Source: Marisa cornuarietis
Lineage: Eukaryota > Mollusca > Gastropoda > Architaenioglossa > Ampullariidae
Reading direction: 5' to 3'
NCBI GenBank assembly: GCA_004794655.1
Contig: SMMW01000575.1
Span: forward strand, 12,413,001 to 12,477,000
Length of the DNA: 64,000 nucleotides
Shown: positions 25,930 to 38,476 of the stretch, piece after piece
Numbering within the stretch: the first letter of the stretch is position 1
Layout of the letters: each line of letters begins with the position of its first letter
The notes under the pieces: model-generated
Told to the model about the DNA's origin: nothing
The model's database searches: none
The model's input: only the letters and a program-made list of their open reading frames with translations
Position numbers and translations under genes: made by a program

Positions 25930-26125
25930 ACAGCTTTGATATGGGGGGAGACGCGACGGCCATAACAAAAATGGGTCGCGGCATTTGTCGTCTGCTCGCT
26001 CCACTCAATTGCCCAATTGTACCTAAACCTAAACCTAACCCTAACCCAAACCTCTGACAAAATAACATAGACCGGCCTATGACGTCACGTCTCCCCCAAT
26101 ATCAAAGTTCTGCCAAGGTATGTTC
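25930..26125. mobile_element. MITE-like inverted-repeat element with telomere-like core
   Basis: The left side CTTTGATATGGGGGGAGACG and the reverse complement of the right side CTTTGATATTGGGGGAGACG match except for one base; beyond it GCGACG pairs with TGACGTC. Ends may be CAG (GTACAG at left, CAGAAC at right), with a weak octamer match outside. The core has CCTAAACCTAAACCTAACCCTAACCC-like repeats (26030-26053), resembling the TTAGGG telomere motif. Non-coding. Confidence 0.6.
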
Positions 26126-26703
26126 TCCTGTCATAGTATCGACCTATGCAGACAACGGCTAATTCTGTGGGACTTCCTGTCCATAAGCTTAATAACACGA
26201 CTTGCACTAACAATGATTATGCTGTGAGTAAACTCGGAGTTTATGGCATGTGATGCCCGTGCTTCTTCTCCTGTGTCAACGTGGGCTTTTGCTCAAGTAT
26301 CATGCCTGAGTGACAGCGTGGTCACCCTACAGTGCTACGGATCACTGTATCCATCTTTACTGCAGTCCATGTTACATTTGTGATCTTACCTCTTTCATTA
26401 CAAGACAGTATATATTGTACGACTGGCTTTGCTGCCTCCACTTTATTTGCGCTTGACTTTAGATTGCACTATCCTCTTAAATTTACTGAGCACCGGTAAC
26501 TACGTGTTTTTATTATTATTATTATTATTATTCATTATGTTATCGCTGCTGTTATTCCGTCGTCATTCCAGATTTCTAGATCTTAATACATATAAATCTT
26601 TGATAACTTTTAGATAACTTTTCTATTGCGATGTTTTTACTGGCGCTTTGGTGTCCTTTTCATTTATACCTCGCTATTTATATATTTGTTCTGGTGTTTG
26701 AGT

Positions 26704-26856
26704 ACATTCAAGCGAAGGACCGAGCAGGTACTTGGTGTGTGGTGTCCCTGTACATTCAAGCGTTGGACCGAGCAGGTACTTGGTGTGTGGTAGTGTGGAG
26801 TCCCTGTACATTCAACCGCAGTACCGAGCAGGTACTTGATGTATCGTGTCTCTGGA
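26704..26856. repeat. About 50-bp tandem repeat, three copies
   Basis: Three units with ACATTCAA ... ACCGAGCAGGTACTTG, spaced 49 and 56 bp; the middle unit has an insertion. The open frame through it (26631-26939) is not recognised. Confidence 0.85.
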
Positions 26857-27160
26857 CCGACGAACTAACCAGCACCAATCGTCAGTCAAAGGGAAATAAC
26901 TCTAGATCTTCAGTTTATTTTTCTACGTCCCCTGATTAGATCGACTAGTTGTGCGTGTGTGGTGAAAATTATAGACAGAGAGAGAAAGATATGGACTGCA
27001 TGGTAATAATCACACTTTATTATGAATTCTTGCAAAATAATAAAAATATTAATTTAATCAAGAGTCACTGGACGGAAAAATCACAGACGTATGCTTCACT
27101 CCTGAAATATGTTTTTTTTGGATTACATCATTAAAATCTGGCTGTGATGTTCATTGCTTA

Positions 27161-27166
27161 TTTATT
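27161..27166 (-). terminator. Candidate poly(A) signal of kinesin-like gene
   Basis: AATAAA on the minus strand, about 310 nt past the stop codon. A second AATAAA lies at 27016-27021. The stretch between stop and signal is AT-rich and without conserved coding sequence, as expected of a 3' UTR. Confidence 0.4.
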
Positions 27167-27474
27167 ACATCACTAATTACAAGTGTTCAAGATCTTCCTT
27201 ACAACTACAAGCCACAATAATAAAATGATCGGCCCAAACAGAAATCAACAGCATTACAATTTTTCTACAAAGTGAACATAAATACATCACCAAGAATAAA
27301 TGTTAGAAGAATTATGATTGGAAAAAAGGTATATTTGTTGATCAAGACAATCCAGTGGAGAGAACCCAGCTATTTTCCAACCAAGTGTGTCCCTTAAATT
27401 CAGTCACATATTCAGTCACTGGTGAGCAGTTCTTGAAACATTTATGCCTTCTGAATACCTTCTATTATCTTGAA

Positions 27475-30400
27475 TCAGGCAATAAGATCCACAGCTGATG
27501 GGATTTTTCCCCCAAGCTTGGTGATGGCCTCTTTCATCACAGCAATGTCTAGAAAAAACGATTGCATGTTTTCTGTTATAAATGAAGTGTTGTGTCATTT
27601 TTTTACTTTCAGGAAATTTTGTCAGATCAATTTTTTTTTAATTCGGTGGTGGTAACATATATATAATAGTACAGCATTATTGTTTCTTGAGAGGAATTCT
27701 TGACTGCTAGGTTTATCTAAATTTAGATAAGAAATACAAGTATCAACCATTGCAATTTATATCCAATCTCTCTGATACACCAACAGGACCAAAAAAAAAA
27801 TCTCTTTGATGGGTCTCATCAGTAAGACTAAAGACATTTCTTGAAGACTGTTTCAGTACATTATTTTATATTGTTTTATCTTTTGTAATGCTCTGTTCTT
27901 TTTGTTTTTCTTTTTGTCAATGGCTTAAATTTTGTGCTCTCTCTCTCCTTTCACTTGGAATGAGAATAAATAATCAGTCAACAAAGAAATAAAACCAGCT
28001 ACTACCCCCCACCCCCATATTTATTGACACTGCCTTCCCCTTCTTCCTCCAGCAAACAGATAAGATAAAAACTTATTCAAAAACAAATGCATTTATTTAT
28101 CACAAAGAGACCACTGTTTCTGGGGAGTTTATATTCCCACCCCATTTTTGCATGTTAAATCTTCTTGCAACCTTCATTTATCTATTAATGTTTTCTTGCA
28201 CTGGTTGTTATAGTCTTTACCATTTTACTGCACTTGAAGCAATCATTGTAGGGGCAAGGATATTTTAACTCAACCGTCATCATCATTAAACTTCCATTTA
28301 TCATCAATCATTATCATCATATAGGATCGCATAATACATTTAACTATGTATGTATGCGTACATACACATGGCCACTTTTGTGTGATACATACGTTGTTTA
28401 AGACTCTGATTTTCTGTTGCTAGTTCACTGTTTCTTGAAGACAGGAATACTGAGTCCTGAATGCAGTCCTCCAACAGCTGTCTGTAGCGATGGTCAATAG
28501 CTGCCTTCTGTTCCTCAAACATCTCTCGATAGCTCCGGAAAGTCTGTGAAAAAAACAAGCCAATCAATATTTTCTGTACAAAAATTATGAGACCTACTGA
28601 ACAGACAACAACACTAACAGATTTCGTACAAATGCATACATGTACACACATGCATAAACAAGAACATGCTCTCAGTGTACACACCTGATAATGCTGCAGT
28701 TGCTGAAGCTCCAGCTGCTCATTGTGCATCCTGTAGACATCTTCCAGCTCTGCCTCCAGGTATTCTTTCTCCCTCTGCATGGTCTGAAGCTGCCACAATA
28801 GCAACATATCCAAATCATTCCATTTGTACAACATCCGTTCTGCTTTATATGAGATGTTAGACAGTGTGCATCAAGAGCATTATCCTGTTACAATTAATAC
28901 CCTTGAATCAGCAGCTGCATTTAATTTTCTCTAAATAAAAGCTTGAGTTATTACTCTTTTAAATCAGCACTTGCATGTTTGCTCATCTAAATAAAGACAA
29001 TATAGAAACATTAATGAGACAATCCATGCAGACCCTGATCTAGTGGGGTTTTTTTAAAACAAGAGTTGAAGACTTCTCACAGATGGATGCACATCACTGA
29101 CTCTCTGAGGAACCTAAACCTTAGGTCACATTGAGAAAATAGCTACACCAACATTTCCATGATCCTATTGTTATATAGCGAGTCCTTTAGTGTGTTATAG
29201 ACCTACTGATGTTTGCTTTTGCCTTTACCATTTCAATGAAACACCATTTTCTTATTTTGTAAAATATGGAAAGCTCACACTTTCTTACTTTCATTGCAAT
29301 CACAGGTTTGTCAGCTCGCAGTTGAGCCAAAGTCCTTTCTAATTCTGCACCTTCCTTTGTACTGTATTTATAGCCATCTGCTTCTCGCATCTGTAAATCA
29401 AGACACTAAAAAATTTTCTCAGAAAAAAAGGCATTAATAAAAGGGAGCTGACATTGCACGATGAAAATAATTCTCTCACAACAAATATTCCACACAAAAA
29501 TCTTCTAAGAAGCTGTTGAAAAAAAAATCCTCTCTAAAATGTATTATGACACATATTGGTATTGTGGGTGCCAGTCTTTCAAATGATTTCAAAACTGAAT
29601 ACATGTTTTACTTACTTTGATGAAAATAATATGCAGGATAGTCACTGCATGCTTTAATTAAATGGTTGACTGTTTGTTGTTTTTTCAATTTAAATTTGAT
29701 CACTGAAGGAAGTCATGTACAGCTGTCAGGAAGTGTATAAGGACAGTGTATTTTGTTGGGTCAACAATGCCATAATTCTTGTCTCACCTGAATCTCAGCC
29801 AGTTCACTTTCCACATCCAGCTTGCTTTTCTCCATTTCTTCATCAATCATGGCCTTGTGTTCTCGCTCCATTATTTTCCGTTCTTCAAGCTACACACACA
29901 CATGTACACTCATTATCAATAAGAAACACATCTTTCTTATTACTACCGTCACCATCATTTTCTGAGTTCTGAATCTGAGTGTCAAAACCACCATGTACAT
30001 GAAGACATTCACTCTAACATATTCTTCTGTATCCTCTTTTCTCATCACTTTTTATGCTTCTTCATTCTTCTTTTCTTGTAAACTGTTGTTATTTTTACTT
30101 ACTTCAACTTTCTGTCTCAGTTCAGCATTTCCTTTCATGCCAGTCATCTGTGCACGTGCATGCTGCAACACAGTCAAAGATAGGAAAGAAAATAAATTTA
30201 AGCATGTTAAGTTCTGTAGCCATTGTAATATTTGTAAATGTAAATTTTTGATAATTTAAAACTATTCTTAATCAACATATAATTCCAGGAATAATAACCA
30301 AGAAAGTTCCTGTTCACACAAAATACCAATCCCCAGCTTCCTTGCTTTCACAAAACAATGATTTTTTAAGAACCACTGAATTGAGGATAGTGGACATCCT

Positions 30401-32391
30401 TATGCATCTATCAGGTAAAGGACCAAGGCACAAAGGTAATGCTCTAAAACTAGAAGAAGATACTCTTTTAATTGTAGCTAATTTAGGAAAAATAATCTTT
30501 TCAGTTCCAACTTCTCTCTCTTGCTGCTGGCGTTCCTGCACCAAACTGAGGTTGTCTTTAATTTTTCTCAGTGCTTCTGCCTCACGTTTCAGTCGTTCTT
30601 TGAGTTCGTGGATTGCTGTCACCAGCTTCTTGGTTTCTGACTCTGATTTTTTGCCTTTGGTTGGGGGACAAAAAAACCAACAAAGCTCAAGACAAATAGG
30701 TGAAGAAGACAAGAGAAATTTCAGAACATTGACAAACAGCAGTAACATAAAAGCCACATATGCAGAGCTGTGTGCTTGCTCACTCACTTTCTCATCCATG
30801 CACGTGCTCTCTCTCACACACATATGCATATATGAGAAAAAAAATCTTGGAAAAGTTTAAACAGATAACAAATGAATGGTGCTACAAATGATTTTGGATT
30901 TTGAATGATATACTAGTCTACAGAGCACAAATATCTGCAATTCTATACAGCACACATGCATGTATACACTTCAATATATCCATAGACTTCCTGATTTCTG
31001 CCTCTCTCTGTTTCCCTCTCTTTCCCTCTCACATAACAAACCAATCAAAATAATCACCACTTTCTGCATATTTAGTGTAATCCATAATCTTTTTTTGCAG
31101 GTTTTCTTTTAGTTCATCCACATCTTTACGCTTTGCCTTGTATTGTTCTGAGAGCTGCCACAGACCAACAAAGTCAAAGTGCGGCATTGATTAGGCCCAT
31201 AAATAGATTACCATCTGCTAAGAAAGTTATGTATAAGCATTGAAATGAAAACAAGCATAGCATTTGTCTCCCAGAATTCAAATTCATGAAGTTCTTGGTC
31301 TCGGGTTTCCAGAAGTTGAATTTACACAAAAATCATCATTTTCTTTACATGTTGGCACAATGTCTCCCTCCCATCAAATTTCACGAACAAAAACATTTTT
31401 TTTCCAAGAGAAGCACTAAACTTCAATAATTAATGTACATCACCATTTCACCCTAATCCAATGAACTTTCAAAGCCTTCACCCTCCACGTTAAATCCTAA
31501 AACAACCTTTAAAATAAATATATAACCTCTGCCAAATGACATCCCTTGTTGCCATAAAGTACATGAACATGCACATGTGCACACATATTAATACCAAGTC
31601 TCTCTCTTTCTGAAGCAGCAGAATCTTTTCCTGCAGCTCTCTGCTTCCTTTCTTCATGTTGTCCATAACCCACTCAAGAATGCCCTGTAAAATAAGCCTC
31701 ATCATCAATGTTATTAACAGCCTATTAATCAAACATCTATCTCCTCTTTACCTCTGTGTGGGTAAATGTACTAATTGATATTATTATTATTAGAGTTTCT
31801 CTTTTATTAAGCATGCTTTTTCTGTCTTCAGTGAAATATCAGACAATCAGAATAATGTAATGTTTCCCCCTTAAAGAGCTCTGCATCAGTTACTTTTTCT
31901 TTTTAATGTAATAATCTTCTGAAATAGTTTCTCAGAACAATGAGCATCTGCTTTAGACCACATCTTCAACTCTTTTTCTGAAAGATGTAGGACAGTGCTG
32001 AAGTATTTAACATTAATTCCCATGTGACACCAACCTTATTTGCTAGATTGACTTTGCGTTCTTCTTCGTACCGGCATGAGAGTTGTTCTTTTTCTTCCCA
32101 TGTCTGTTTCTTTGCCAGCTGAAGGTCTTTAATCAGATCCTGAGACAAAAGCAGCCAGACATCAATTACTAAAATGTATTTGTTCTGCTAAAAAGTATGC
32201 TCATCCACTTATTATTTCCTCTACGTGTGTATTATTTCTATGTTTTGGTCAAAATCTTTGTTATGCTGAAATATCATCTTTACCTCCATCTTGGCAACAT
32301 CATCCCTGTTAGGCTCAGAAGCACTGGTGATTTTATTCCGTAGTTTTGAGATTTCATGTCGCAGTTCGGAAATGATGTCTTGAGTGTCATC
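27475..32391 (-). CDS. Kinesin-like protein stalk and tail, exons 14-24
   Basis: Residues 328-705 are rich in Glu, Lys, Gln and Leu with heptad spacing, for example [15 protein letters not shown] in exon 14 and [20 protein letters not shown] in exon 18. This is typical of a dimerising coiled coil. Exon 21 holds a less helical patch ([20 protein letters not shown]). The last exon encodes [16 protein letters not shown] and then SAVDLIA before a TGA at 27477-27475. I see no FHA, PX, START, WD40 or other cargo domain. Exons 15 and 18 use weak GTTGG donors, while the other junctions look ordinary. Position and frame make these part of the motor gene; no separate start is needed. Confidence 0.85.
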
Positions 32392-35300
32392 CTTATCAAA
32401 AGATGAGAATATAATGAAATTAGTAGTATTTATGTCTTACCTTCTAAACCTGAATTTTGCAAGTATATATGTAATTGATATTTTTACTTCAGTATTCATC
32501 CATGAAGAGAAGAAACTTCTGCAGAAATAAAATATTTAGTTCTTCAAAAAAGAAAAAAAAAACATTCAGAAACTTACCAAGTTCATCTTCACATGGTTTT
32601 GAATAGTTTTAGCATACTGTGCATGCTGCAGAGCTTTTTGTGTCTCCTGGTATGCCTTATCTGTAAACATTCAGATTTGATCAGCTTGTGAATATGTTTT
32701 TAGGTTTATCCTCCTCCTACCACAACAATTTTGACTTCAGTTAAATAGTTTAGTCAAGGTGTTATGAAAACAATTAAAATATTTCTTAAGTTCTTGAGGC
32801 AATTAAATAAAAAGAAAACTTAAAGTATGCTTTGTCTTTGTTATAACACAAGGCAAGTTTGTGAAACTTTGGAAGGTTATCAATATTTTCAAATAAGGAT
32901 AATAAACAAAGAGCCGGCGTTAGGGTAGGGCGAGCAGGGTGAGCAGGGCGACCGCCCCAGGCCCCTCGCTTGAGGGGGTCCCGCGAAAGGAAATTCTGTT
33001 ATATGGTATATAGCCTGAACTTACCACTAAAGGCCCAGCATATGACATTCGCCCAGGGCCCCGCGTATTCCTAACGCCGGCTCTGAATAAACATGATAAA
33101 CATCTCCCAGAAGAATGCAGTATATTATGAAGTGCTGCTAACTACAAGTCCAATGCCATCAGCAGAGTAGGCAACTAAGATTTTTTGTTAAGTTTCGGAT
33201 AAAAGTCAAATGCTGTGTCACTTCACCTCGAGAAGACACTGTTACTAACATCAGTGTGATGCAGTTTCCACCCAGTGAATCCTAGAAAAAAAGATAAAAC
33301 ATCTTTTGTTTCCTGCAGCAAAAACACAAACATAATTGATGCTGCTAGAATGATAATTAAAATGCTTCCTTTAATGAATGATCCTCAAAACTGACGGCAA
33401 ATTATGTCTGAGTCATTTCTAGCATCTGCCAGTCACATCACTGTCCAGCTTTATCATCATCAAACAACATAAATTTCTTAATTAAACAGAAAGAAGTGCT
33501 GATCAGATTTCAAGTACCCTACGACTTAAAAGATTTTCAGAGAGCAGTTGTTTTTCCCTACTGAACAATCATTACCAAGAGAAAAAAGACTGCCAAGTTA
33601 ACATAATCCATCAGCCTATGAGATTAGTCAGATGGACTTAAAAAGAGGCTCTTGGCTAGTAGGGTTTCTTATCCTCTTTATTGAGACTGACCCAAGCAGA
33701 TGGGTTGAAATTGTCTATCATAATCCCATGATGGAAAATCCAAGCTCTCACTATATTCCTTGACATGCATATCTGTGGCTGAACCTTGACAGTAACTCAG
33801 CAAACTTTAGTGAAATTGAGAGTTGCTGTAGCCAACTCTGGTTTTTAACTGCTATTCATGAGTTTGCAATGATTAAGTGACCCCATGGTTGAAAAATTCA
33901 TCCTCTAAACTTCATTCCACTTCACCATTATGTTCATGACACAGATAGTAACAGACATAAACTTAAGGGATTTTTTTTCAGGTAGTGAGATGCACACCTG
34001 TAGCAACCGTGTGACCAGAGACTCCCTATAAGGAACATGCCCGCCTTTTTGCTTTGAATCCCCAAGAGCACTAAGTACTTTCAGGATGCCTTGATTTCTG
34101 CCACATATATGAAAGCAAAATTAAGTAAAATTAAAAGCAAAAATATAGTTTTAAGGAAACATTTTTTCATATGATAAGACAGCATTTCTTCTCTATCTGA
34201 ATCTTTGATAAAAACACTAATCCAAGAAATTATTCAAATACATTTCCTCTTCTTGCACAAAGACAGTATTGTTCACAAATTAAAGAGAAATCATGCTGAG
34301 CAGACAAACTGGCATAGATGTGCAAACAGTCAATAACAACTTACCCAGCCACAACTGTGTGATCAGTGCTCTCTAATGTTTCACAACCTGTGCAGACATA
34401 GTAATATTATACACAATTAAAGTGCCTTGGCTTTCATACATCAAGTAACGTTGTTAAAAAAAATACTGTTTCTCTGTGTTACACACAAAAAGATTATCAG
34501 TGCATTTTTGAATGAGCAGGCAAGCCTTTTCTAAGGAATGTTTACATGTATGCCAAGATATGCTGTCATTCAAGAATACATTTAGTGCACACACACACAC
34601 ACACACTTGCACATATACACAGTGATGCAACATAAACATGCTGCCACCAGTTCTCATCAAATTCAAGTTTATATTCTCTGCTTTATTACATAAATCACAT
34701 CAGAAATATTTTATACCAACCAGCCAGCTCCACAAGAGTGATGGTAGAGCGGACACCTATTTTGCTGGACTGATGCTCCTTCTGCTCAACTGTTATTGTA
34801 AATATGGCATGTGCCCTGCACATCATCATATACTACATTAGGTATCCTGTAATGTCCCCCACATGATCGTTGGCATTAGAAAAAGATTAAATGATTATAA
34901 CAATCTTGCGTTTATTGACATTTTAAGTGCATTATGACACTAATTATTAAAAAGGGTTTATCATATTAATTAAGTTGATACTAATATTAATGATTGAAGT
35001 ACAGCTCAGAGCCATCCTAGATTTCAGCTCACCACACTAAATAAAGGACTTTTTCCACATGCAGGTGCATAACATTTCTGGCAGAAGTGCATTTAAATTA
35101 ACATTAAACAGATTAATGTTGTGAAGATCTTATTCTTTTTTTTTCTCTCTCTAAATGTAGGAATTTTTCTATTGCCCTGCCTTTCTCTGTGAGCCTTCAC
35201 ATCAGCTGCACCAATACATCTGGCACGAAGTCCTTGGTCATACAACTGAGCCAGATCTTCTGCAGACCGCACTACCATCTCAGACAAGCCATCCACAAAG

Positions 35301-38300
35301 CTGTACAAAACATCAAAAGCAGCTAAAAAAACCTTTTCTAAACAAACACAGAATGTCACCCCTATGCTGATTCCAGCAGAGTTTACTTTTAGTTTTGTGG
35401 TAAGAAATTCTCAGCAACATTGGTGCCTGTTTATATGACTCATCATGTTTTCCATTATAAGTGCAAAGTTTGAACATACAAATTCACAAATTTGTGTGTG
35501 TGTTTGTGTGTTCTTGATCAAAATCCTTAAGTATACTAACATTCCTTTAATAATGTGCTGCCTCAAAGTCATGGGATTGTTGTGTGGATTGAGTAGATCA
35601 AGCATCTTCTCATCCATTATCTGACAAAAAAAATAAAATCAATTCCTTAATTCCTACCAATCTGTCATGTTTTAAAATTTCACATCAAGCAATTACGCCC
35701 AATATTATTTTAAAGCACTAGAAAAAGACATTAAAAATATTAGATGATTATACTGCCATTAAACAATTCACTTACTTAAAAAAATTTATGTATATAGATG
35801 AAGTAACAAAAATATAAGTATAAGTGTCTATAGAAAACTAAAAATATGACAATCAAAATAAATGACTTTACTTCCAGAAAAGAAGCAGTGACCATATACT
35901 CCTTGCCAGTCCTTTGTTTCAAATTCTGGAACAGCTTCTGATTCAGCTTTTTAAAAAAAAAAAAAAGTGCTAAATATTTTAATGTATTCTTCACTTCCCA
36001 AAGACTCTAGCTACTTGCTAACTCCATGAAATGTACTTAGTGCAAAGGATGGTAATGAGACTAGCACAAATAATGCTGTGTGGTGTATAACTTTTGTTAA
36101 TGTCTGTTCAAGTATTTTAATGGTTGTAATACTCCTTTTGAACATATTGACTCTTTCATTGGTGAGCTGGAAGATCAAAGTGATGTTTGGAGTACAGCAG
36201 ATGACGTGGTCAGGGTTGCTATTCATTTTGCTATGTGATTAATATGGTTGCAAGGTAAAAGAGACAGAGACTCACAAACATACACACACATATTTATGTG
36301 TGTATTAATATTTTACTGCAGTGTTATTTACTTTGAAATGCGTTTTATAGATCAGCGGCATAGTAAAGGAGACAAGTCAGCTACTGCTTTGATACTGCCA
36401 CAGGAGAGGACACCTCAAAACGTTTTTTTTACAGTTTTATTTGAAATGAAATGTTTATTAAAATAGATTTGTATTCTTCAGTATCTGATTATTCCAAATT
36501 TCATGTTTTTGGAAACACCTCCCTACTTTTAGCTCAACATCTTTTGATATCAGCAGCAATAATTGACTTAGTCCCTTTTAATTTGTCTTCAAGGTGAGCA
36601 AGTACTTTAGCTGACCAGGACACAAAATATTTTCACCACATGTATAACATAAATACATTGTGGCAAAATCATTCCTTATTGTATTATACCATTCTGTACT
36701 ATATATGTATTCTAAAGAAGTAATTTTACTAGTCAGAAGGAAATATGTAAAAATAAATAACATTTCTGAATAATTCCATTGGCTGAAACATGAACATAGA
36801 AGCTTTTTTTTTCAAACTCACCAGTGGAATAATGCCAGGATCTTCCTCATTTCCTGACATCAGGTAACTTTTGCCACTGCCTGTCTAAAGACAGATAATT
36901 TCAAAGTGAACAAAAAAGTTTGTGACACACCAACTCCATGGCATTGCTTGTCAGTTGATAAGGAAGAATCACAAAAAGAAGACAAAAATGACTCTTTAAA
37001 GGATTACATTATTACAACCTTTAGGTATATCCTTGCATATTATTCACACATCACAGATTATTTACATAGCCTGCTAACAAAACTTTTCAGAAGCATGTAA
37101 CTGATTTTGACTACCTGCTGGAGTATTTTCAAGGACTGTAACAAACATGACACAAAATAGTCCTTACTTCATTTCAATTATAAAAAATTTAAAGAAAATG
37201 CTTTATGCATTTGAAGTTAAACAGTCATACCTTTCAAAAATGCTAAGTATTAACCAAAAGTGCATAGCCAAACAATAATAATACAATGCTACTTTTATAT
37301 AACATATTCATTAAAAAAACAAGAACAATACATACTGCACCAAAAGCCATGATTGTGATGTTGTACCCTTCTAGAGCTCTGTGGAGCAAAGCATCACACT
37401 TGCTTTCATAAATATCTGCCTGAAAAAAAATGTTTTTGTCACCCTATTACTCGTGTTTGGATAGGCTTCAAGAAAACAAATTCCACATAATAAATAATAA
37501 TGTTTTTCATGTTTTATTTGATTTGAAAAAATATATCACAATTAGATTTTTAAATTACTTACAGAGAAACTTTACATGAACAAAGACATTTATGCACTCT
37601 ATGCACATATTTTGCAATTTCATAATTATTTGTATCCACACACACACACTTCCACATATTCACAATACCCATTATATGTCTGAATACATGTGTGTGTGTG
37701 TGTGTGCTTTCAGATGGGTAGCATGAAAAACAATGCATTTTACATGGGATGTCTGTTGTATGTGGCAATATGTGCCATAATCCAATGTATATCTGATTCA
37801 TTTGATCTTGTCTATTCACTACCTTATATGCACTTACTGCAATACTCCTTTTTTGTAGAAAGCCTCTTAACTTTAAACAACTTTCATAGACAGGCGCTGT
37901 GTACGTCAGTGGGAAAGGGGGGGGGCAGGCATACCAGGCACTTACATTTTTGGAATCAGCTCCAAATACACTGTCCAAAGAGTATGACTGTTCCTGAAAA
38001 TCAAGCACAAAAAGGAAAAGGCCATCCAAAAAACACTTTTTTCAAAATATTCGGTAATATACATTACTAAATTATATAAAGTGTTTCAAACATATCACTA
38101 TTCAATAAAGATACATCTATAAATTCCAAAAGATTATCTCAGATAGCCTATATAAATGTTTAAATTATGAAAGTATAAAATATATATTTTTTTTAAAAGT
38201 TTACCTTGCCTGCCGCCGTAATGATAATTTTATCTTTTCCCTGTATGTTGACAACTGATTTGCTTCCTTTTGCTATTTCTTCTGGTGTCAGAGGTCGGCA

Positions 38301-38476
38301 TCGCCCGATAACCTTAATTTTTATATTTTCTGAAGGCTGAAAACAACACGTTAAACCAATTGTCAATTCCATGATCACGTGTATAAGTCGCATAAAAAGC
38401 AGAAAGGAAAACTACCAATAACTGATCGATAATTATTACAGATTTAATGATAGTAAATAATTTGATATTTTACCAT
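27475..38476 (-). CDS. Divergent kinesin-like protein, 24 exons, about 705 aa
   Basis: A kinesin motor domain followed by a coiled-coil tail. CDS exons in transcript order: 38476-38474, 38336-38205, 37993-37946, 37419-37336, 36884-36822, 35946-35872, 35620-35541, 35300-35181, 34815-34721, 34387-34345, 34097-33998, 33281-33227, 32660-32578, 32391-32284, 32139-32035, 31684-31595, 31154-31058, 30654-30512, 30162-30103, 29889-29788, 29390-29289, 28789-28685, 28543-28393, 27548-27475. They sum to 2118 nt, in frame from ATG to TGA. Motor motifs: GRCRPL near the N-terminus, P-loop GATGSGKS (88-95), [35 protein letters not shown]. Residues about 330-690 are charged, heptad-like stalk. Exon 1 codes only for the initiator Met. 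Switch I lacks SSRSH and switch II has Glu for the usual Asp. The exon 8/9 junction has two solutions. I cannot assign a kinesin family. It is divergent with HPF1. Confidence 0.9.
32578..38476 (-). CDS. Kinesin motor-domain exons 1-13
   Basis: These exons encode residues 1-327, the ATPase motor and neck. Exon 5 (36822-36884) begins [11 protein letters not shown] and completes the P-loop after AFGA at the end of exon 4. Exon 8 carries [10 protein letters not shown], the counterpart of the usual GV-V-GL-E strand. Exon 9 carries [11 protein letters not shown] and VELAG. Exon 10 begins CETLES. Exon 11 carries [13 protein letters not shown] and [13 protein letters not shown]. Exon 12 carries [18 protein letters not shown]. 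Exon 13 carries the alpha-6/neck-like segment with [10 protein letters not shown]. All these blocks occur in the order known for kinesins. The nucleotide-sensing loops are altered: ELAGCE stands where DLAGSE is usual, and no SSRSH is present in either splice solution. Confidence 0.9.
32901..33093. mobile_element. hAT-like MITE in kinesin intron 12, with 8-bp TSD
   Basis: A 177-bp non-autonomous DNA transposon (32909-33085). The right end reads CCTAACGCCGGCTCTG and the left end AAGAGCCGGCGTTAGG, so the terminal inverted repeats match except at the outermost base. It is flanked by a perfect 8-bp duplication, AATAAACA, at 32901-32908 and 33086-33093. An 8-bp target duplication with CAGAGCCGGC-type ends is characteristic of hAT elements. 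The inside is GC-rich, unlike the AT-rich intron, and includes runs such as GACCGCCCCAGGCCCCTCG. It has no coding capacity. It lies between kinesin exons 12 and 13 and would be spliced out. Confidence 0.85.
34721..35300 (-). other. Kinesin switch I exons with ambiguous junction
   Basis: Two frame-preserving ways join exons 8 and 9. Solution A uses a GC donor: exon 8 ends at 35181 and exon 9 starts at 34815. It gives [16 protein letters not shown], whose length equals the canonical kinesin loop. Solution B uses an ordinary GT donor at GAT|GTGAAG: exon 8 ends at 35201 and exon 9 starts at 34832 after TAG. It gives [15 protein letters not shown], one residue shorter (protein of 704 aa). Neither solution contains NxxSSRSH. 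I found no small exon in the intron that could supply it. Both splice sites are mediocre, so the choice stays open. Confidence 0.6.

Noticed and set aside
35093..35180. Read-through of kinesin exon 8 into a Lys/Arg-rich tail
   Set aside because: The sequence past the donor does not match any kinesin block, while exon 9 continues the motor directly.
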